DNA of 64,000 nucleotides from Pelagibacterium flavum (lineage in GTDB: Bacteria > Pseudomonadota > Alphaproteobacteria > Rhizobiales > Devosiaceae), in the NCBI RefSeq assembly GCF_025854335.1, contig NZ_CP107716.1:2659001-2723000 (forward strand), in the 5' to 3' direction. The position numbers and the translations under genes were made by a program. Shown here in pieces: positions 51,836-61,977 of this stretch (positions are counted from its first letter, which is position 1; the number at the start of each line of letters is the position of its first letter). The notes beneath the pieces were generated by a model that saw only the letters and a program-made list of their open reading frames with translations, had not been told where the DNA came from and searched no databases.

Positions 51836-52675
51836 CTACTCAACTGCATATAGCAGCGTCGTTTCTCCGCTTCCCACTTCATCATACAATTCCATTGCCG
51901 GATCTTCGGTCACCGCGAGCGAACGGCGGAAAAACAGACTGTCCCCCACATCGACATAGGCCTGCCGGCGTTCATAGGATTGGGCTGGAAAACGGTATCC
52001 GGCATATTGGCGCTCCCGACTGAGCACCAGATGCAGGCCTTCGGGCGGATTGTTTATGTCCACGGCATCGGTGTTGCCGACGACGACGCAGCAATCATAG
52101 CGCACAAGGTTATCGGGATCGGCCCGCCAGTCATTATAGATCAGGCCAACGCGCCTCAATGGCGTCGAATAGCGATCTATGGCACTTCCAAATCGGGTGA
52201 AAAAATCTCGCCAGAAATCGTCGATATCTTCGGTGTACCCGCGATACCGCTTGGCGAGCAGCAACAACGGCCTGCCATCATCCACCTGAATGAACTGAGC
52301 GCGTTCAATGGGAGGCACCGACAGGCGCGCCTGTCCGTATCGTGTTCGGTAACGCCCCGGCAGAATCCCGAAAAAGCGGTCGAAAACTCGTGTGAAGGCA
52401 GCCTGACTGGCATAGCCCACAGCGTACCCGATGCGGCCGATCGGTTCATGGGACCATTGCAGCCGCAGGGCCGCCGCATGCATGCTCACCCGTCGGCGGT
52501 ATGCTCCGGGGGGCTCGCCGACAGCGACGGCAAATGTGCGATGAAGGTGGTGATGGGAAATGTCGAGTTGGCGCGCGATGGCGCGAATATATTCGACAGC
52601 GCCGTCGTCGATGCCAGATTCTATCGATCTGACAGCCCTTTCGACCAGAACTTGGGTTTCGAATCCAGGTAGCAT
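51836..52675 (-). CDS. AraC-type regulator with GyrI-like effector domain (paralogue 1)
   Basis: A 279-residue protein with an N-terminal AraC helix-turn-helix (L-D-I-S-H-H-H-L-H-R-T-F and G-Y-A-S-Q-A-A-F-T-R-V-F-D-R-F-F-G) and a C-terminal GyrI-like small-molecule-binding domain from about residue 125. This is the Rob/SoxS-like order, typical of multidrug or stress regulators. The next gene upstream is a close paralogue of the same length, and flanking non-coding sequence is also similar. The target and ligand are unknown. Confidence 0.82.
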   Translation of the reverse strand: MLPGFETQVLVERAVRSIESGIDDGAVEYIRAIARQLDISHHHLHRTFAVAVGEPPGAYRRRVSMHAAALRLQWSHEPIGRIGYAVGYASQAAFTRVFDRFFGILPGRYRTRYGQARLSVPPIERAQFIQVDDGRPLLLLAKRYRGYTEDIDDFWRDFFTRFGSAIDRYSTPLRRVGLIYNDWRADPDNLVRYDCCVVVGNTDAVDINNPPEGLHLVLSRERQYAGYRFPAQSYERRQAYVDVGDSLFFRRSLAVTEDPAMELYDEVGSGETTLLYAVE

Positions 52676-52762
52676 CCGCCCAAGATGCTCAACCTTGAAG
52701 AGGGCGTTTGCTCAAGGTTGATATGGGACCGATATTTTTAACTGACGTTAGTGTGATGCCCG

Positions 52763-53602
52763 TTACTCAACGGCATAGAGCAGCGTTGTTTCCCCAGGCC
52801 GGGCCTCGTCGTGGAGTTCCATTACGGGATCTTCGGTGACTGCCAGGGAGCGCCGGAAAAACAAGCTGTCTCCAATCTCGGCATAGGCCCTTTGGCGGTC
52901 AAAGGTCCCAGACGGAAAGCAATACCCGGCATATTCGCGCTCGCGACTTAGCACCGCGTGCAAACCTGGGGGCGGGTTGCGCAAATCAACCGAATCTCTG
53001 GGCTCAACCACGACGCAGCAATCATAGCGCACGAGATTGTCCGGATCGGCGCGCCAGTCGTTATAGATCAATCCAACCCGCCGCAACGGCCGCGAATACT
53101 GGCCGATCACGGCGCGATAGCGTTGCAGGAAATCGTCCCAGAAGCCATCGATGTCTGTGGGGTGCCCCCGATAGCGCTTGGCCAGCAACAACAGCGGGAT
53201 GCCGTCATGCACCCTGACGAAGGTCGCACTTTCTACGGGCGGGACGGTCGTTCGCGCCCGCCCATAGGCCGTTCTGTAGCGTCCCGGCAGGGTGCCGAAA
53301 AATCGATCAAAGACGCGTGTGAACGCCGCCTGGCTGGCATAGCCCACCGCATACCCGATACGACCGATCGGTTCATGGGACCATTGCAGCCGCAGGGCCG
53401 CCGCATGCATGCTCACCAACCGGCGATAGGCCCCCGGCGGCGCCCCGACCGCTGCAGCGAAGGTCCGATGAAGGTGATGATGGGAGATGTTGAGCTGATT
53501 TGCGATCCCGCGAACGTACTCAACCGCTCCATCGTCGACGCCAGATTCAATAGATCTGACCGCCTTCTCAACCAGAAATAATGTTTGGCTTTCATGTAGC
53601 AT
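52763..53602 (-). CDS. AraC-type regulator with GyrI-like effector domain (paralogue 2)
   Basis: A 279-residue tandem copy of the preceding regulator, nearly identical through the second helix-turn-helix (S-M-H-A-A-A-L-R-L-Q-W-S-H-E-P-I-G-R) and more divergent in the ligand domain (V-H-D-G-I-P-L-L-L-L versus V-D-D-G-R-P-L-L-L-L). That pattern suggests duplication followed by change of ligand specificity while keeping the DNA target. The 87-bp spacer carries a GTTGATATGGG segment also found downstream of paralogue 1. Confidence 0.82.
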   Translation of the reverse strand: MLHESQTLFLVEKAVRSIESGVDDGAVEYVRGIANQLNISHHHLHRTFAAAVGAPPGAYRRLVSMHAAALRLQWSHEPIGRIGYAVGYASQAAFTRVFDRFFGTLPGRYRTAYGRARTTVPPVESATFVRVHDGIPLLLLAKRYRGHPTDIDGFWDDFLQRYRAVIGQYSRPLRRVGLIYNDWRADPDNLVRYDCCVVVEPRDSVDLRNPPPGLHAVLSREREYAGYCFPSGTFDRQRAYAEIGDSLFFRRSLAVTEDPVMELHDEARPGETTLLYAVE

Positions 53603-53714
53603 CCTTTGAGGATGCCGATATCAAATTTGAGTATTCATAAGCTCGGAGGGCGCTTTTGAATCAAATTTTAGGCAATACTCTACCTTCTATACACTTTACT
53701 CGAAGGAAAAGTAC

Positions 53715-54206
53715 TTACGTATTAAGCACCAGCAGGGACAAGTTCAAAACAGTAGCGAAGCTCACCCACGCCGCATAAGGCACAAACAGCACGGCCGACA
53801 CCCTGTCCCGGGGCCATACGTTAACAATAAAGGCAAGGATGGCGGCCAGCATCGGAACGATGATAATCATTGCAAGCCACAGATTTTCGGCGGCAAAAAA
53901 CGCTGGTGACCAGACCCAATTGAGCACCATCTGGCCCGCCCATAGTGCCATGGCGACACTGGCCGGTGCTGCAATGAAAGTTCGCCAGCCGGCAATGGCA
54001 ATCATTACGTAAAGGATGAACCAGACCGGTCCGAAGACCCAGTTGGGTGGATTGAAGGGGGGCTTTTCAAGCCCGGCATACCAGGCGCCGGGAGCGGTCT
54101 GCGTCCCGATCAAGGCGCCAGTGCCGATGACTGCGATCAAGAATACCGCAAGCCAAACAAGTGTGCGTGGCTGCCTGATGTCGATATTGTAAGATGCTTG
54201 GGTCAT
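53715..54206 (-). CDS. tspO: TspO/MBR family tryptophan-rich membrane protein
   Basis: A 163-residue protein of five membrane helices with the family signature W-Y-A-G-L-E-K-P-P-F-N-P-P-N-W-V-F-G and a conserved Trp/Asn-rich second half (V-L-N-W-V-W-S-P-A-F-F). TspO binds porphyrins and sterol-like ligands and affects stress and tetrapyrrole metabolism in alphaproteobacteria. Starts at 54206 (MTQASYN) or 54227 (MDRVKTG) are both possible. It lies just beyond the accessory pocket, beside the rsmB unit. Confidence 0.87.
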   Translation of the reverse strand: MTQASYNIDIRQPRTLVWLAVFLIAVIGTGALIGTQTAPGAWYAGLEKPPFNPPNWVFGPVWFILYVMIAIAGWRTFIAAPASVAMALWAGQMVLNWVWSPAFFAAENLWLAMIIIVPMLAAILAFIVNVWPRDRVSAVLFVPYAAWVSFATVLNLSLLVLNT

Positions 54207-54264
54207 GCCCGTTTTAACGCGATCCATCCGATTTTGGTTCACCCAGCCCTTAAACTTTGGACGT

Positions 54265-54657
54265 TCATGCGTTGCAGTCGCGGTCAAAGTCGATGGAAAT
54301 CGAGCGTTCCGCGCCGCCGGCGCCGGCAAAGGCGATGAGCACACCACTCTCGTCGGATACCCATTGGATATCGAGGGACACGAAAACAGGGTCCAACGCC
54401 TCGATATCCAGGCCGCAGCGAACCTGTATCGGTTCGCCTTCGAGCCCCGGCCTTTCGATCACGGCCTGATGGGTGCACCCTTCTCGCTCGCATGTCTCGA
54501 TCAGATACAGATCGACGCGGCCAGACGGCGAAACGAAATCGTAGCGGATGTCATTGCCGGGCCCGGCAATCGTGAAAAGGGCCGCAATTCCGATTATGGC
54601 GGCAACGGCGAGCAGCAGCGCGGATCCGAAGACAATCGCGATCCAACGGCTTGCCAT
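54265..54657 (-). CDS. Hypothetical membrane-anchored protein
   Basis: A 130-residue protein with one N-terminal membrane helix (about 5-30, I-V-F-G-S-A-L-L-L-A-V-A-A-I) and an exported domain with four cysteines (E-T-C-E-R-E-G-C, V-R-C-G-L, D-R-D-C), which may form disulfides. It begins 4 bp after the rsmB stop, so it is co-transcribed. I do not recognise a family. Confidence 0.7.
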   Translation of the reverse strand: MASRWIAIVFGSALLLAVAAIIGIAALFTIAGPGNDIRYDFVSPSGRVDLYLIETCEREGCTHQAVIERPGLEGEPIQVRCGLDIEALDPVFVSLDIQWVSDESGVLIAFAGAGGAERSISIDFDRDCNA

Positions 54658-54661
54658 GGCC

Positions 54662-55951
54662 CTATCCCCTCGTCAGCACCGCGCAGAAAAAGCCGTCGGT
54701 ATCGGTTGCGGCAGGCGTGAGTGTAATCGTATTTCCGTTCGTGCTCAAAGGTTTCGGGGCGCCGGGGAAAAGCGCATCCCAACGCTCGGGCAGCGAAACC
54801 AGCGTAAAGCCTTCGTGGCGCTCAAGAAACGCCTTGATCTGGTCGTCATTCTCCTCGGGCAGGATCGAGCAGGTGATATAGACCAATTGGCCGCCCGGCT
54901 TTAAAAACCGGACCGCTTCATCGAGCACCTGAACCTGATCGGCCAAACGCGCTTCGAGCTGGGCGGGGGTGAGTTTCCATTTGGTGTCCGGACGGCGGCG
55001 CCACGTGCCCGTGCCGGTACATGGTGCGTCGATCACCACACGGTCCATCTTGCCGACAAGGTCGTCCAGCGCTCCGTCATCGGGGTTGCGAACCTGTGCG
55101 TTGCGCACGCCATTGCGCTTCAAGCGCTCATGGATCGGGGCGAGTCGCGTCCGCTGCGTGTCATAAGCGAAAATCTGCCCGGTATTGCCCATGGCGGCAG
55201 CCAGAGCCAGGGTCTTGCCCCCTGCCCCGGCGCACAGATCAAGCACCTGCTCGCCCATTTGCGCGCCGGCCAGCAGCGCCACAATCTGGCTGCCCTCGTC
55301 CTGAATCTCGAACCAGCCCTTCTGATAGCCCTCGTCGGCCTGCACATTGGCGGTGCGGGCATCGTTGGGGCCGGACGGCAGGCGCAGCCCATCAGGGGCG
55401 ATAGCTGTTGGTTGCGGCGCGAAGCGGGAAAGGGATTTTTCCACACGGGCCCGGTCGGCTTTGAGGCGGTTGACGCGCATGTCGAGCGGCGGGCGCGTCG
55501 TCATCCCCCTGCCCTGTTCGATCCAATCGGCACCAAAATTGCGCTCGAGCGGCCCGGCCAGCCATTCAGGCACATCGGCCTTCACATGGTCGGGCGCATC
55601 GTCAAAAGCTGAATCGGAAGAAAGCTTTAGCGCCTCGGCCTCGGAAATTGATTCCGGCGCGAACCTGTCGGTGCTGAAGTCCTGATTGAGGGCGTTAATG
55701 TCTTGATTCCAGTCGTTGACCGCAACAGAGAGGACCAGGGCGCGGGGCGTATCCTCACCCATGCGCCAGGCATGGCTGGCCCGCTTGCGCAGCGCGTCGT
55801 AAACCAGATTGCCGATGGCGGCACGATCGCCCGCCCCGGCGAAACGGTGGTCGAGCGCCCAGCCCTTGAGGGCTTCGGACGCCGGGCGCTTGCGCGCTTC
55901 CATATCGGCCAGCACTTCGATGGCCGCTGCCATTCGTCCGGGAAGGCGCAT
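54662..55951 (-). CDS. rsmB: RsmB/NOL1/NSUN-type rRNA (cytosine-C5) methyltransferase
   Basis: A 429-residue enzyme with an N-terminal NusB-like RNA-binding domain and a SAM-binding domain: D-L-C-A-G-A-G-G-K-T-L (motif I), D-A-P-C-T-G-T-G-T-W (motif IV Cys) and I-T-C-S-I-L-P-E-E-N (motif VI catalytic Cys). RsmB methylates C967 of 16S rRNA. Its start codon shares base 55951 with the stop of the upstream VOC gene. Its place near guaB is typical for Rhizobiales. Confidence 0.88.
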   Translation of the reverse strand: MRLPGRMAAAIEVLADMEARKRPASEALKGWALDHRFAGAGDRAAIGNLVYDALRKRASHAWRMGEDTPRALVLSVAVNDWNQDINALNQDFSTDRFAPESISEAEALKLSSDSAFDDAPDHVKADVPEWLAGPLERNFGADWIEQGRGMTTRPPLDMRVNRLKADRARVEKSLSRFAPQPTAIAPDGLRLPSGPNDARTANVQADEGYQKGWFEIQDEGSQIVALLAGAQMGEQVLDLCAGAGGKTLALAAAMGNTGQIFAYDTQRTRLAPIHERLKRNGVRNAQVRNPDDGALDDLVGKMDRVVIDAPCTGTGTWRRRPDTKWKLTPAQLEARLADQVQVLDEAVRFLKPGGQLVYITCSILPEENDDQIKAFLERHEGFTLVSLPERWDALFPGAPKPLSTNGNTITLTPAATDTDGFFCAVLTRG

Positions 55952-56316
55952 CAGTTTGCCTCGCCAAACGAACAGACATTGACGCGAACGCCGGAGATAT
56001 CGACAAAATCGAACCAGCGCATGGACGGGACGTCATGGATTTCGGTCACCTCCCGGCCATCGGCAATGAGCGCGTTTCGGAGCGCCTCCGGATCGGGGCT
56101 GAACAGATTGAAAGCGACATAAGTGTTGCTGATCGTATCGGCCGGAATCAGCGTCAAAGCTGTTGCCTTTGCTTCACTCTCATCGAACCGCAGGCCGATA
56201 TAGCCGCCCGAGCGAAATATCTCGGTCATTGAAAACATGCGGGCGTACCATTTGGCGGCACTGTCGGTATCCAGGGCGGGAACGAAAATGGTGTCGATAC
56301 GCGTTGCCAGAGCCAT
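55951..56316 (-). CDS. VOC (glyoxalase/bleomycin-resistance) superfamily protein
   Basis: A 121-residue single VOC module (T-R-I-D-T-I-F-V-P-A-L-D-T-D-S-A-A-K-W-Y) with a C-terminal F-V-D-I-S-G-V-R-V-N-V segment. The family includes metal-dependent lyases, dioxygenases and resistance proteins; the substrate is unknown. It lies between the MAPEG and rsmB genes in one operon. Confidence 0.78.
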   Translation of the reverse strand: MALATRIDTIFVPALDTDSAAKWYARMFSMTEIFRSGGYIGLRFDESEAKATALTLIPADTISNTYVAFNLFSPDPEALRNALIADGREVTEIHDVPSMRWFDFVDISGVRVNVCSFGEAN

Positions 56317-56319
56317 AGG

Positions 56320-56754
56320 TCAGACCGTTTGAAATACGAGGACGAGACGCACAAGGATCGCAATCCAGAGTGCAGTGAGAACACCAAAGCCCACGACATA
56401 AGCGGAAAAGCGCCTATAGACGTGATTGGTGGTGACGTGGATTGCCGCGTGAACGATGCGCGACAACACAAACACCCAGGCCAACACCGCTTCCGGCCAG
56501 CCCGCGCCGAGATAGATCGCAATCGCGATGCCGATAGCAAACAGCACCGGAAGCTGGAACTGGTTGTCAAAGGCATTCGACGCCTTCTGGGCGTCTTCGG
56601 GCCAGGGCCCGGTGTCGAGCGCGATATCGCGCACCGCGATCTTTTTCTCCATGACCAGCGGCAGGCGTCGCCGGCCCAGGATGACAAGCAGTGCCAGGGT
56701 CAGCGCACCCTGCGTCCAAAGCGCAAGCAGGATCAGCAGGGTAGCGAGACTCAT
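56320..56754 (-). CDS. MAPEG family membrane protein
   Basis: A 144-residue protein with four membrane helices and the MAPEG-type A-F-D-N-Q-F-Q-L-P-V-L-F segment followed by a V-L-S-R-I-V-H-A-A-I-H helix. Family members are membrane glutathione-dependent or eicosanoid enzymes in animals; the bacterial role is unclear. It lies 4 bp downstream of guaB, a conserved neighbour in Rhizobiales. Confidence 0.82.
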   Translation of the reverse strand: MSLATLLILLALWTQGALTLALLVILGRRRLPLVMEKKIAVRDIALDTGPWPEDAQKASNAFDNQFQLPVLFAIGIAIAIYLGAGWPEAVLAWVFVLSRIVHAAIHVTTNHVYRRFSAYVVGFGVLTALWIAILVRLVLVFQTV

Positions 56755-56758
56755 GGAG

Positions 56759-58258
<1,500 letters not shown>

Positions 58259-58552
58259 GGCCAGCCCCTTTCGTGCCCTTCATCATGGAACAGATGAATG
58301 TCGATGGTTTAGCGTGCCACGCCGTCGGCTTTATGACCGATCCGCCGTGCCCGCATTGTCCGCTTGGCCGGTGCAGGAGTCAGACTCACACCGGCTTTGG
58401 GTTGGCGAGGGTCATTAACACCGAGTCAGGAGTTTGGGAAGTGGTGATGCAAGCTGATCTCGATTCCTGCCCCCAACAGGTGTTAGAGTGCCGGTCGAAC
58501 CAAAGGACCACCATGATTTGTTGTCCTCCACGCGAGCCGGTCGGCTGGCGGC

Positions 58553-59926
58553 ATGACTGAACAGTTCGACGCAATCGTTGTCGGCGCGGGCCAGGCCGGC
58601 CCCTCGCTTGCCGCCCGGCTGGCGGGACAAGGCAACAAGGTCGCGCTGATCGAGCGCAAGCTCCTGGGCGGCACGTGCGTCAACACTGGCTGCACACCGA
58701 CCAAGACCATGGTCGCGAGCGCTTACGTCGCCCATATGGCCGGCAGGGCGGCAGACTATGGCGTCACGCTTGGCGGCCCCGTAGGCGTTGATATGGCGGC
58801 CGTAAAAAGCCGCAAGGACGGGATTGTCGAAGCCTCCCGTTCGGGCCTGCACGACTGGCTGACCGGAACCGATAATCTTACGCTGATTGAAGGCCATGCG
58901 CGCTTTATTGCCGACCATACAATCACGGTCGACGGCCGCACGCTCGAGGCGCCGCGTATTTTCCTCAATGTCGGCGGGCGAGCCGTTATTCCCGATTATC
59001 CGGGGATCGACGAGATCGAGATTCTCACCAACAGCAGCATCCTGGAATTGACGGACGTCCCACGCCATCTCGTTGTTGTCGGCGGAGGCTATATCGGGCT
59101 GGAATTTGCCCAGATGTTTGCCCGGTTCGGCAGCAAGGTCACAATCGTCGAGCGTGGCGATCGGTTGCTCAAACGCGAGGATGAAGACGCCTCGCAGACT
59201 GCCACCGAGATTCTGGCCGGTGAAGGGATCGACATAAGACTCAATGCCGATTGCATAGCCTTTTCGCGATCCGAGCACGGGCCGGTGGTCAAAGTCGATT
59301 GTTCGGAAGGCGCTCCGGCGATCACCGGCTCGCACGTGCTTGTTGCCATCGGGCGCCAACCCAATACCGACGATCTCGGCCTCGAAGCAACGGGCATTGC
59401 CACAGATGACCGCGGCCACATTCTCACCAACGAACGCCTTGAAACATCGGTGAAAGGCGTCTGGGCCGTGGGCGATTGCAACGGACGGGGCGCCTTCACG
59501 CACACGGCCTATAATGATTACGAGATCGTCTCGGATAATCTCGAGGGCGCGGATCGCTCGGTCGAGGCGCGGACCGATGCTTATGCGCTATATACCGACC
59601 CGCCTCTGGGACGCGCAGGGATGACAGTGACCGAGGCCAAAAAGCGCGACCACCGGGTGCTGGTCGGCAAGCGCCCCATGACGCGGGTATCGCGCGCCAA
59701 GGAAAAGGGAGAAAGCGCCGGCTATATGAAGGTGGTCGTCGATGCCGACACCAGCAGGATAATCGGGGGCGCGATTTTCGGCGTTGGCGGCGATGAGGCC
59801 ATTCATGTGCTCATCGATGCCATTCAGTCTGGCATGGCCTATACCGATCTGAAGAACACCATGCACATTCACCCCACCGTCAGCGAACTGATCCCGACAA
59901 TCCTGGGGGAACTGAAGGAGGCGTAG
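58553..59926 (+). CDS. FAD-dependent pyridine nucleotide-disulfide oxidoreductase (mercuric reductase-like)
   Basis: A 457-residue class I flavoprotein with the FAD motif V-V-G-A-G-Q-A-G-P, redox-active Cys42/Cys47 in G-T-C-V-N-T-G-C-T-P-T-K, the NAD(P) motif V-V-G-G-G-Y-I-G-L-E and the C-terminal H-I-H-P-T-V-S-E. It looks like MerA or dihydrolipoamide dehydrogenase but lacks the N-terminal heavy-metal domain and the C-terminal Cys-Cys of MerA. There is no mer gene nearby. Annotation as mercuric reductase would be unsafe; the substrate is unknown. Confidence 0.85.
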   Translation: MTEQFDAIVVGAGQAGPSLAARLAGQGNKVALIERKLLGGTCVNTGCTPTKTMVASAYVAHMAGRAADYGVTLGGPVGVDMAAVKSRKDGIVEASRSGLHDWLTGTDNLTLIEGHARFIADHTITVDGRTLEAPRIFLNVGGRAVIPDYPGIDEIEILTNSSILELTDVPRHLVVVGGGYIGLEFAQMFARFGSKVTIVERGDRLLKREDEDASQTATEILAGEGIDIRLNADCIAFSRSEHGPVVKVDCSEGAPAITGSHVLVAIGRQPNTDDLGLEATGIATDDRGHILTNERLETSVKGVWAVGDCNGRGAFTHTAYNDYEIVSDNLEGADRSVEARTDAYALYTDPPLGRAGMTVTEAKKRDHRVLVGKRPMTRVSRAKEKGESAGYMKVVVDADTSRIIGGAIFGVGGDEAIHVLIDAIQSGMAYTDLKNTMHIHPTVSELIPTILGELKEA

Positions 59927-59962
59927 CGGCTTTGCCACTCGCCGCCTCCCGATTGGCGAGCG

Positions 59963-60517
59963 CTATGCGGCGGCGCCCATAATCGTTTCCTCGGGCCGCG
60001 AGAGCGCAATTTCGGGCGTTTTGAATCCCATGGCGATCCAAGCGCCGAGAAGCCGCGCGTAAAATCCCGCTGTGTGACGCCAACTTGCCGGGACGTTTCC
60101 GTCCAGCTCGGGCAATCCCTGGCGATCGGAAACCACAGTCCGAATCTCGGGCGGCGGCAGGGTCCCCTCAAGCCAAAGACTGCTGTAAAGGCTTAGCCAA
60201 TGCCCGTGCTGAAATTCGAGGAACACCGGGGTGTTGCAGCACGAAGCAATGACTCGGCGTGTCGGGGAATCAGGTTTGAGCCGGTAGGCGGTCAGCAGAT
60301 CGAGCCCCCTGCTGAAGGCGACCCGATCCTTGCGATAGATAACGAAATGTGTCCCTCCGCTCGGGTTCAGCATCGGCCGGGCGAGTGGCAGCGCTTGAAG
60401 GGCGTCGCCCGCTGTGCGGCAACTGGTGCAGTGGCATTCGGTGCTGATGATCGGGGCACGCTCAAGGGCCAGGCCTACCTGGCCGCAAGTGCAGCTTATT
60501 TCAACGGCGTCGGTCAC
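59963..60517 (-). CDS. GFA-like zinc-binding protein (DUF6151-type)
   Basis: A 184-residue protein with the metal-binding cysteines of the GFA fold: S-C-T-C-G-Q-V at the N-terminus, C-H-C-T-S-C-R, and A-S-C-C-N-T-P-V-F later. GFA proteins were linked to glutathione-dependent formaldehyde activation, but most members are uncharacterised. It is followed in the same direction and is 12 bp from a VOC gene. Confidence 0.75.
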   Translation of the reverse strand: MTDAVEISCTCGQVGLALERAPIISTECHCTSCRTAGDALQALPLARPMLNPSGGTHFVIYRKDRVAFSRGLDLLTAYRLKPDSPTRRVIASCCNTPVFLEFQHGHWLSLYSSLWLEGTLPPPEIRTVVSDRQGLPELDGNVPASWRHTAGFYARLLGAWIAMGFKTPEIALSRPEETIMGAAA

Positions 60518-60529
60518 GATGGCTGCTCC

Positions 60530-60943
60530 TCATCCCGCGTTTGCTGCGCCTTCCATGTTCATCCAGACCGGCTCGAAGATGTTGCCATCGGGGTCTTCGA
60601 ACGCACGACCGTACATGAAGCCCAGGTCCTGTGGTTCGCGGACATCGGGTTTGCCGCCCGCCTTTCCGGCCGCCTCGGTGATCGCATCCACCGCTTCACG
60701 ACTGTCGCAGGACAGCGCGATCAATGCGCCGGCCGCCGCATGGGCATCGGCGATCGGCTTGGTGGTGAATGTGGAGAAATACTCGTGCGTGAGCAACATG
60801 AAGGTGATCGCATCCGACCACATCATCGAGGAGGCGTCGTCGCTGGAAAAATCGGCGTTCTTTGTGCAGCCGATCGCCTCGTAAAAGCGGGTGGCGGCAG
60901 CAAGATCGCGCACGGGCAGGTTCACGAAAATCATCTTGGTCAT
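60530..60943 (-). CDS. VOC (glyoxalase) superfamily protein
   Basis: A 137-residue protein starting MTKMIFVNLPVRDLAAATRF, with F-E-D-P-D-G-N-I-F-E-P-V-W at the end. This is the YrpB/PhnB-like glyoxalase type common in proteobacteria. No substrate is known. Probably in one transcript with the GFA-like gene. Confidence 0.83.
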   Translation of the reverse strand: MTKMIFVNLPVRDLAAATRFYEAIGCTKNADFSSDDASSMMWSDAITFMLLTHEYFSTFTTKPIADAHAAAGALIALSCDSREAVDAITEAAGKAGGKPDVREPQDLGFMYGRAFEDPDGNIFEPVWMNMEGAANAG

Positions 60944-61049
60944 TGTGTCGTCCTCAAATGTACCGGCGGGGCATTTTTCGCCCCCACAGCATTAAGACGG
61001 ATCAGCATCGCCGATCCCGACACACGGGTACAGATTTTTCTGGTGCGCC

Positions 61050-61790
61050 CTATTCGCGAATATCGCGATAGTCGACGGTTGCCGGCTTGCCACGGAAGGT
61101 CATGGAGAAGAAGTTCTTGGCATAGACCAGACCGGTGTGGATGATGCCTTCCTTCTCGATCCGGCGGCCCGAGGTGTTCATGCGCAGCTTGTGGGTCCAT
61201 TTGACCGGACCGATCTTGGACAGCCGCACGGCGACGTCGGTATCCTCGCCGTAAAAGGCAATCGAGCGGTCATAGCCGCCGGTCTGCTCCCACGCCTCGC
61301 GGCGGAAGACAAAATTGCCACCGTGGATCACCGAGCCGACGCGCAGGATGAACCGGCTCAGGATATAGGTGAAATAGGTAAAGGCGTAGAACACCTCAAC
61401 CAGCGCCAATTGCCGGCGATTGAGGTCGTAGTAGTGATAGGGACCGGACACGCAGACGAGTTCAGGATGTTTGTCGAATTCGTCAAAAACCGTGGTCAGC
61501 CAGCCTTCGGGCACCATGGTATCGGCATCGATATTGGCGACAAGATCATAGCCCTCGGACGCCACGAAGCCGGCGTGGCGGGCATGAACCAGGCCTTTGT
61601 TGGTTTCCTTGACCACCCGCACACCGGGATAGCTCGCTGCGATTTCGCCGGTCCTATCGGTCGAGGCATTGTCGACCACAATCACGTCTGCAGGGTGCCC
61701 GCTGCGCTTGATTTCAGCCATCACCGCTTCAAGGCACTGACCGATCATTGCCTCTTCATTGTAGGCGGGGATTACAAAAACGAGCCGCAT
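61050..61790 (-). CDS. Glycosyltransferase family 2
   Basis: A 246-residue soluble GT-A protein starting MRLVFVIPAYNEEAMIGQCL, with V-V-D-N-A-S-T-D-R-T, the DxD motif N-I-D-A-D-T-M-V-P and the catalytic-base region Y-G-E-D-T-D-V-A. Start at 61790 follows GAGAGG; the 16 residues before it are poorly supported. The acceptor is unknown; lipid or envelope glycan synthesis is likely. It is separated from the metallophosphoesterase gene by 187 bp. Confidence 0.85.
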   Translation of the reverse strand: MRLVFVIPAYNEEAMIGQCLEAVMAEIKRSGHPADVIVVDNASTDRTGEIAASYPGVRVVKETNKGLVHARHAGFVASEGYDLVANIDADTMVPEGWLTTVFDEFDKHPELVCVSGPYHYYDLNRRQLALVEVFYAFTYFTYILSRFILRVGSVIHGGNFVFRREAWEQTGGYDRSIAFYGEDTDVAVRLSKIGPVKWTHKLRMNTSGRRIEKEGIIHTGLVYAKNFFSMTFRGKPATVDYRDIRE

Positions 61791-61977
61791 GCAGCCTCTC
61801 GGAATGATTGTGAATGCTGCCCGATAAACGGGGAACACCGGCAGTTGTCAACGCGATAAAAGCTCTTTTAAGGCGTTTCCCCCGACCGGACGGACCGCAT
61901 TTGAACAAAAAGTGCCGCGGTGTGGCGCTCCGGCCATGCCGGCGACAGCCTCGATCCTTGATGATCGGCCATCCGCA

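Noticed and set aside
58259..58552. Purine riboswitch or small protein gene upstream of guaB
   Set aside because: No conserved purine-aptamer core is visible, and the 95-codon + strand frame has no ribosome site or recognisable family.
58553..59926. Mercury-resistance gene merA
   Set aside because: The heavy-metal N-terminal domain and C-terminal vicinal cysteines are missing and no mer genes are nearby; kept as a general disulfide oxidoreductase.
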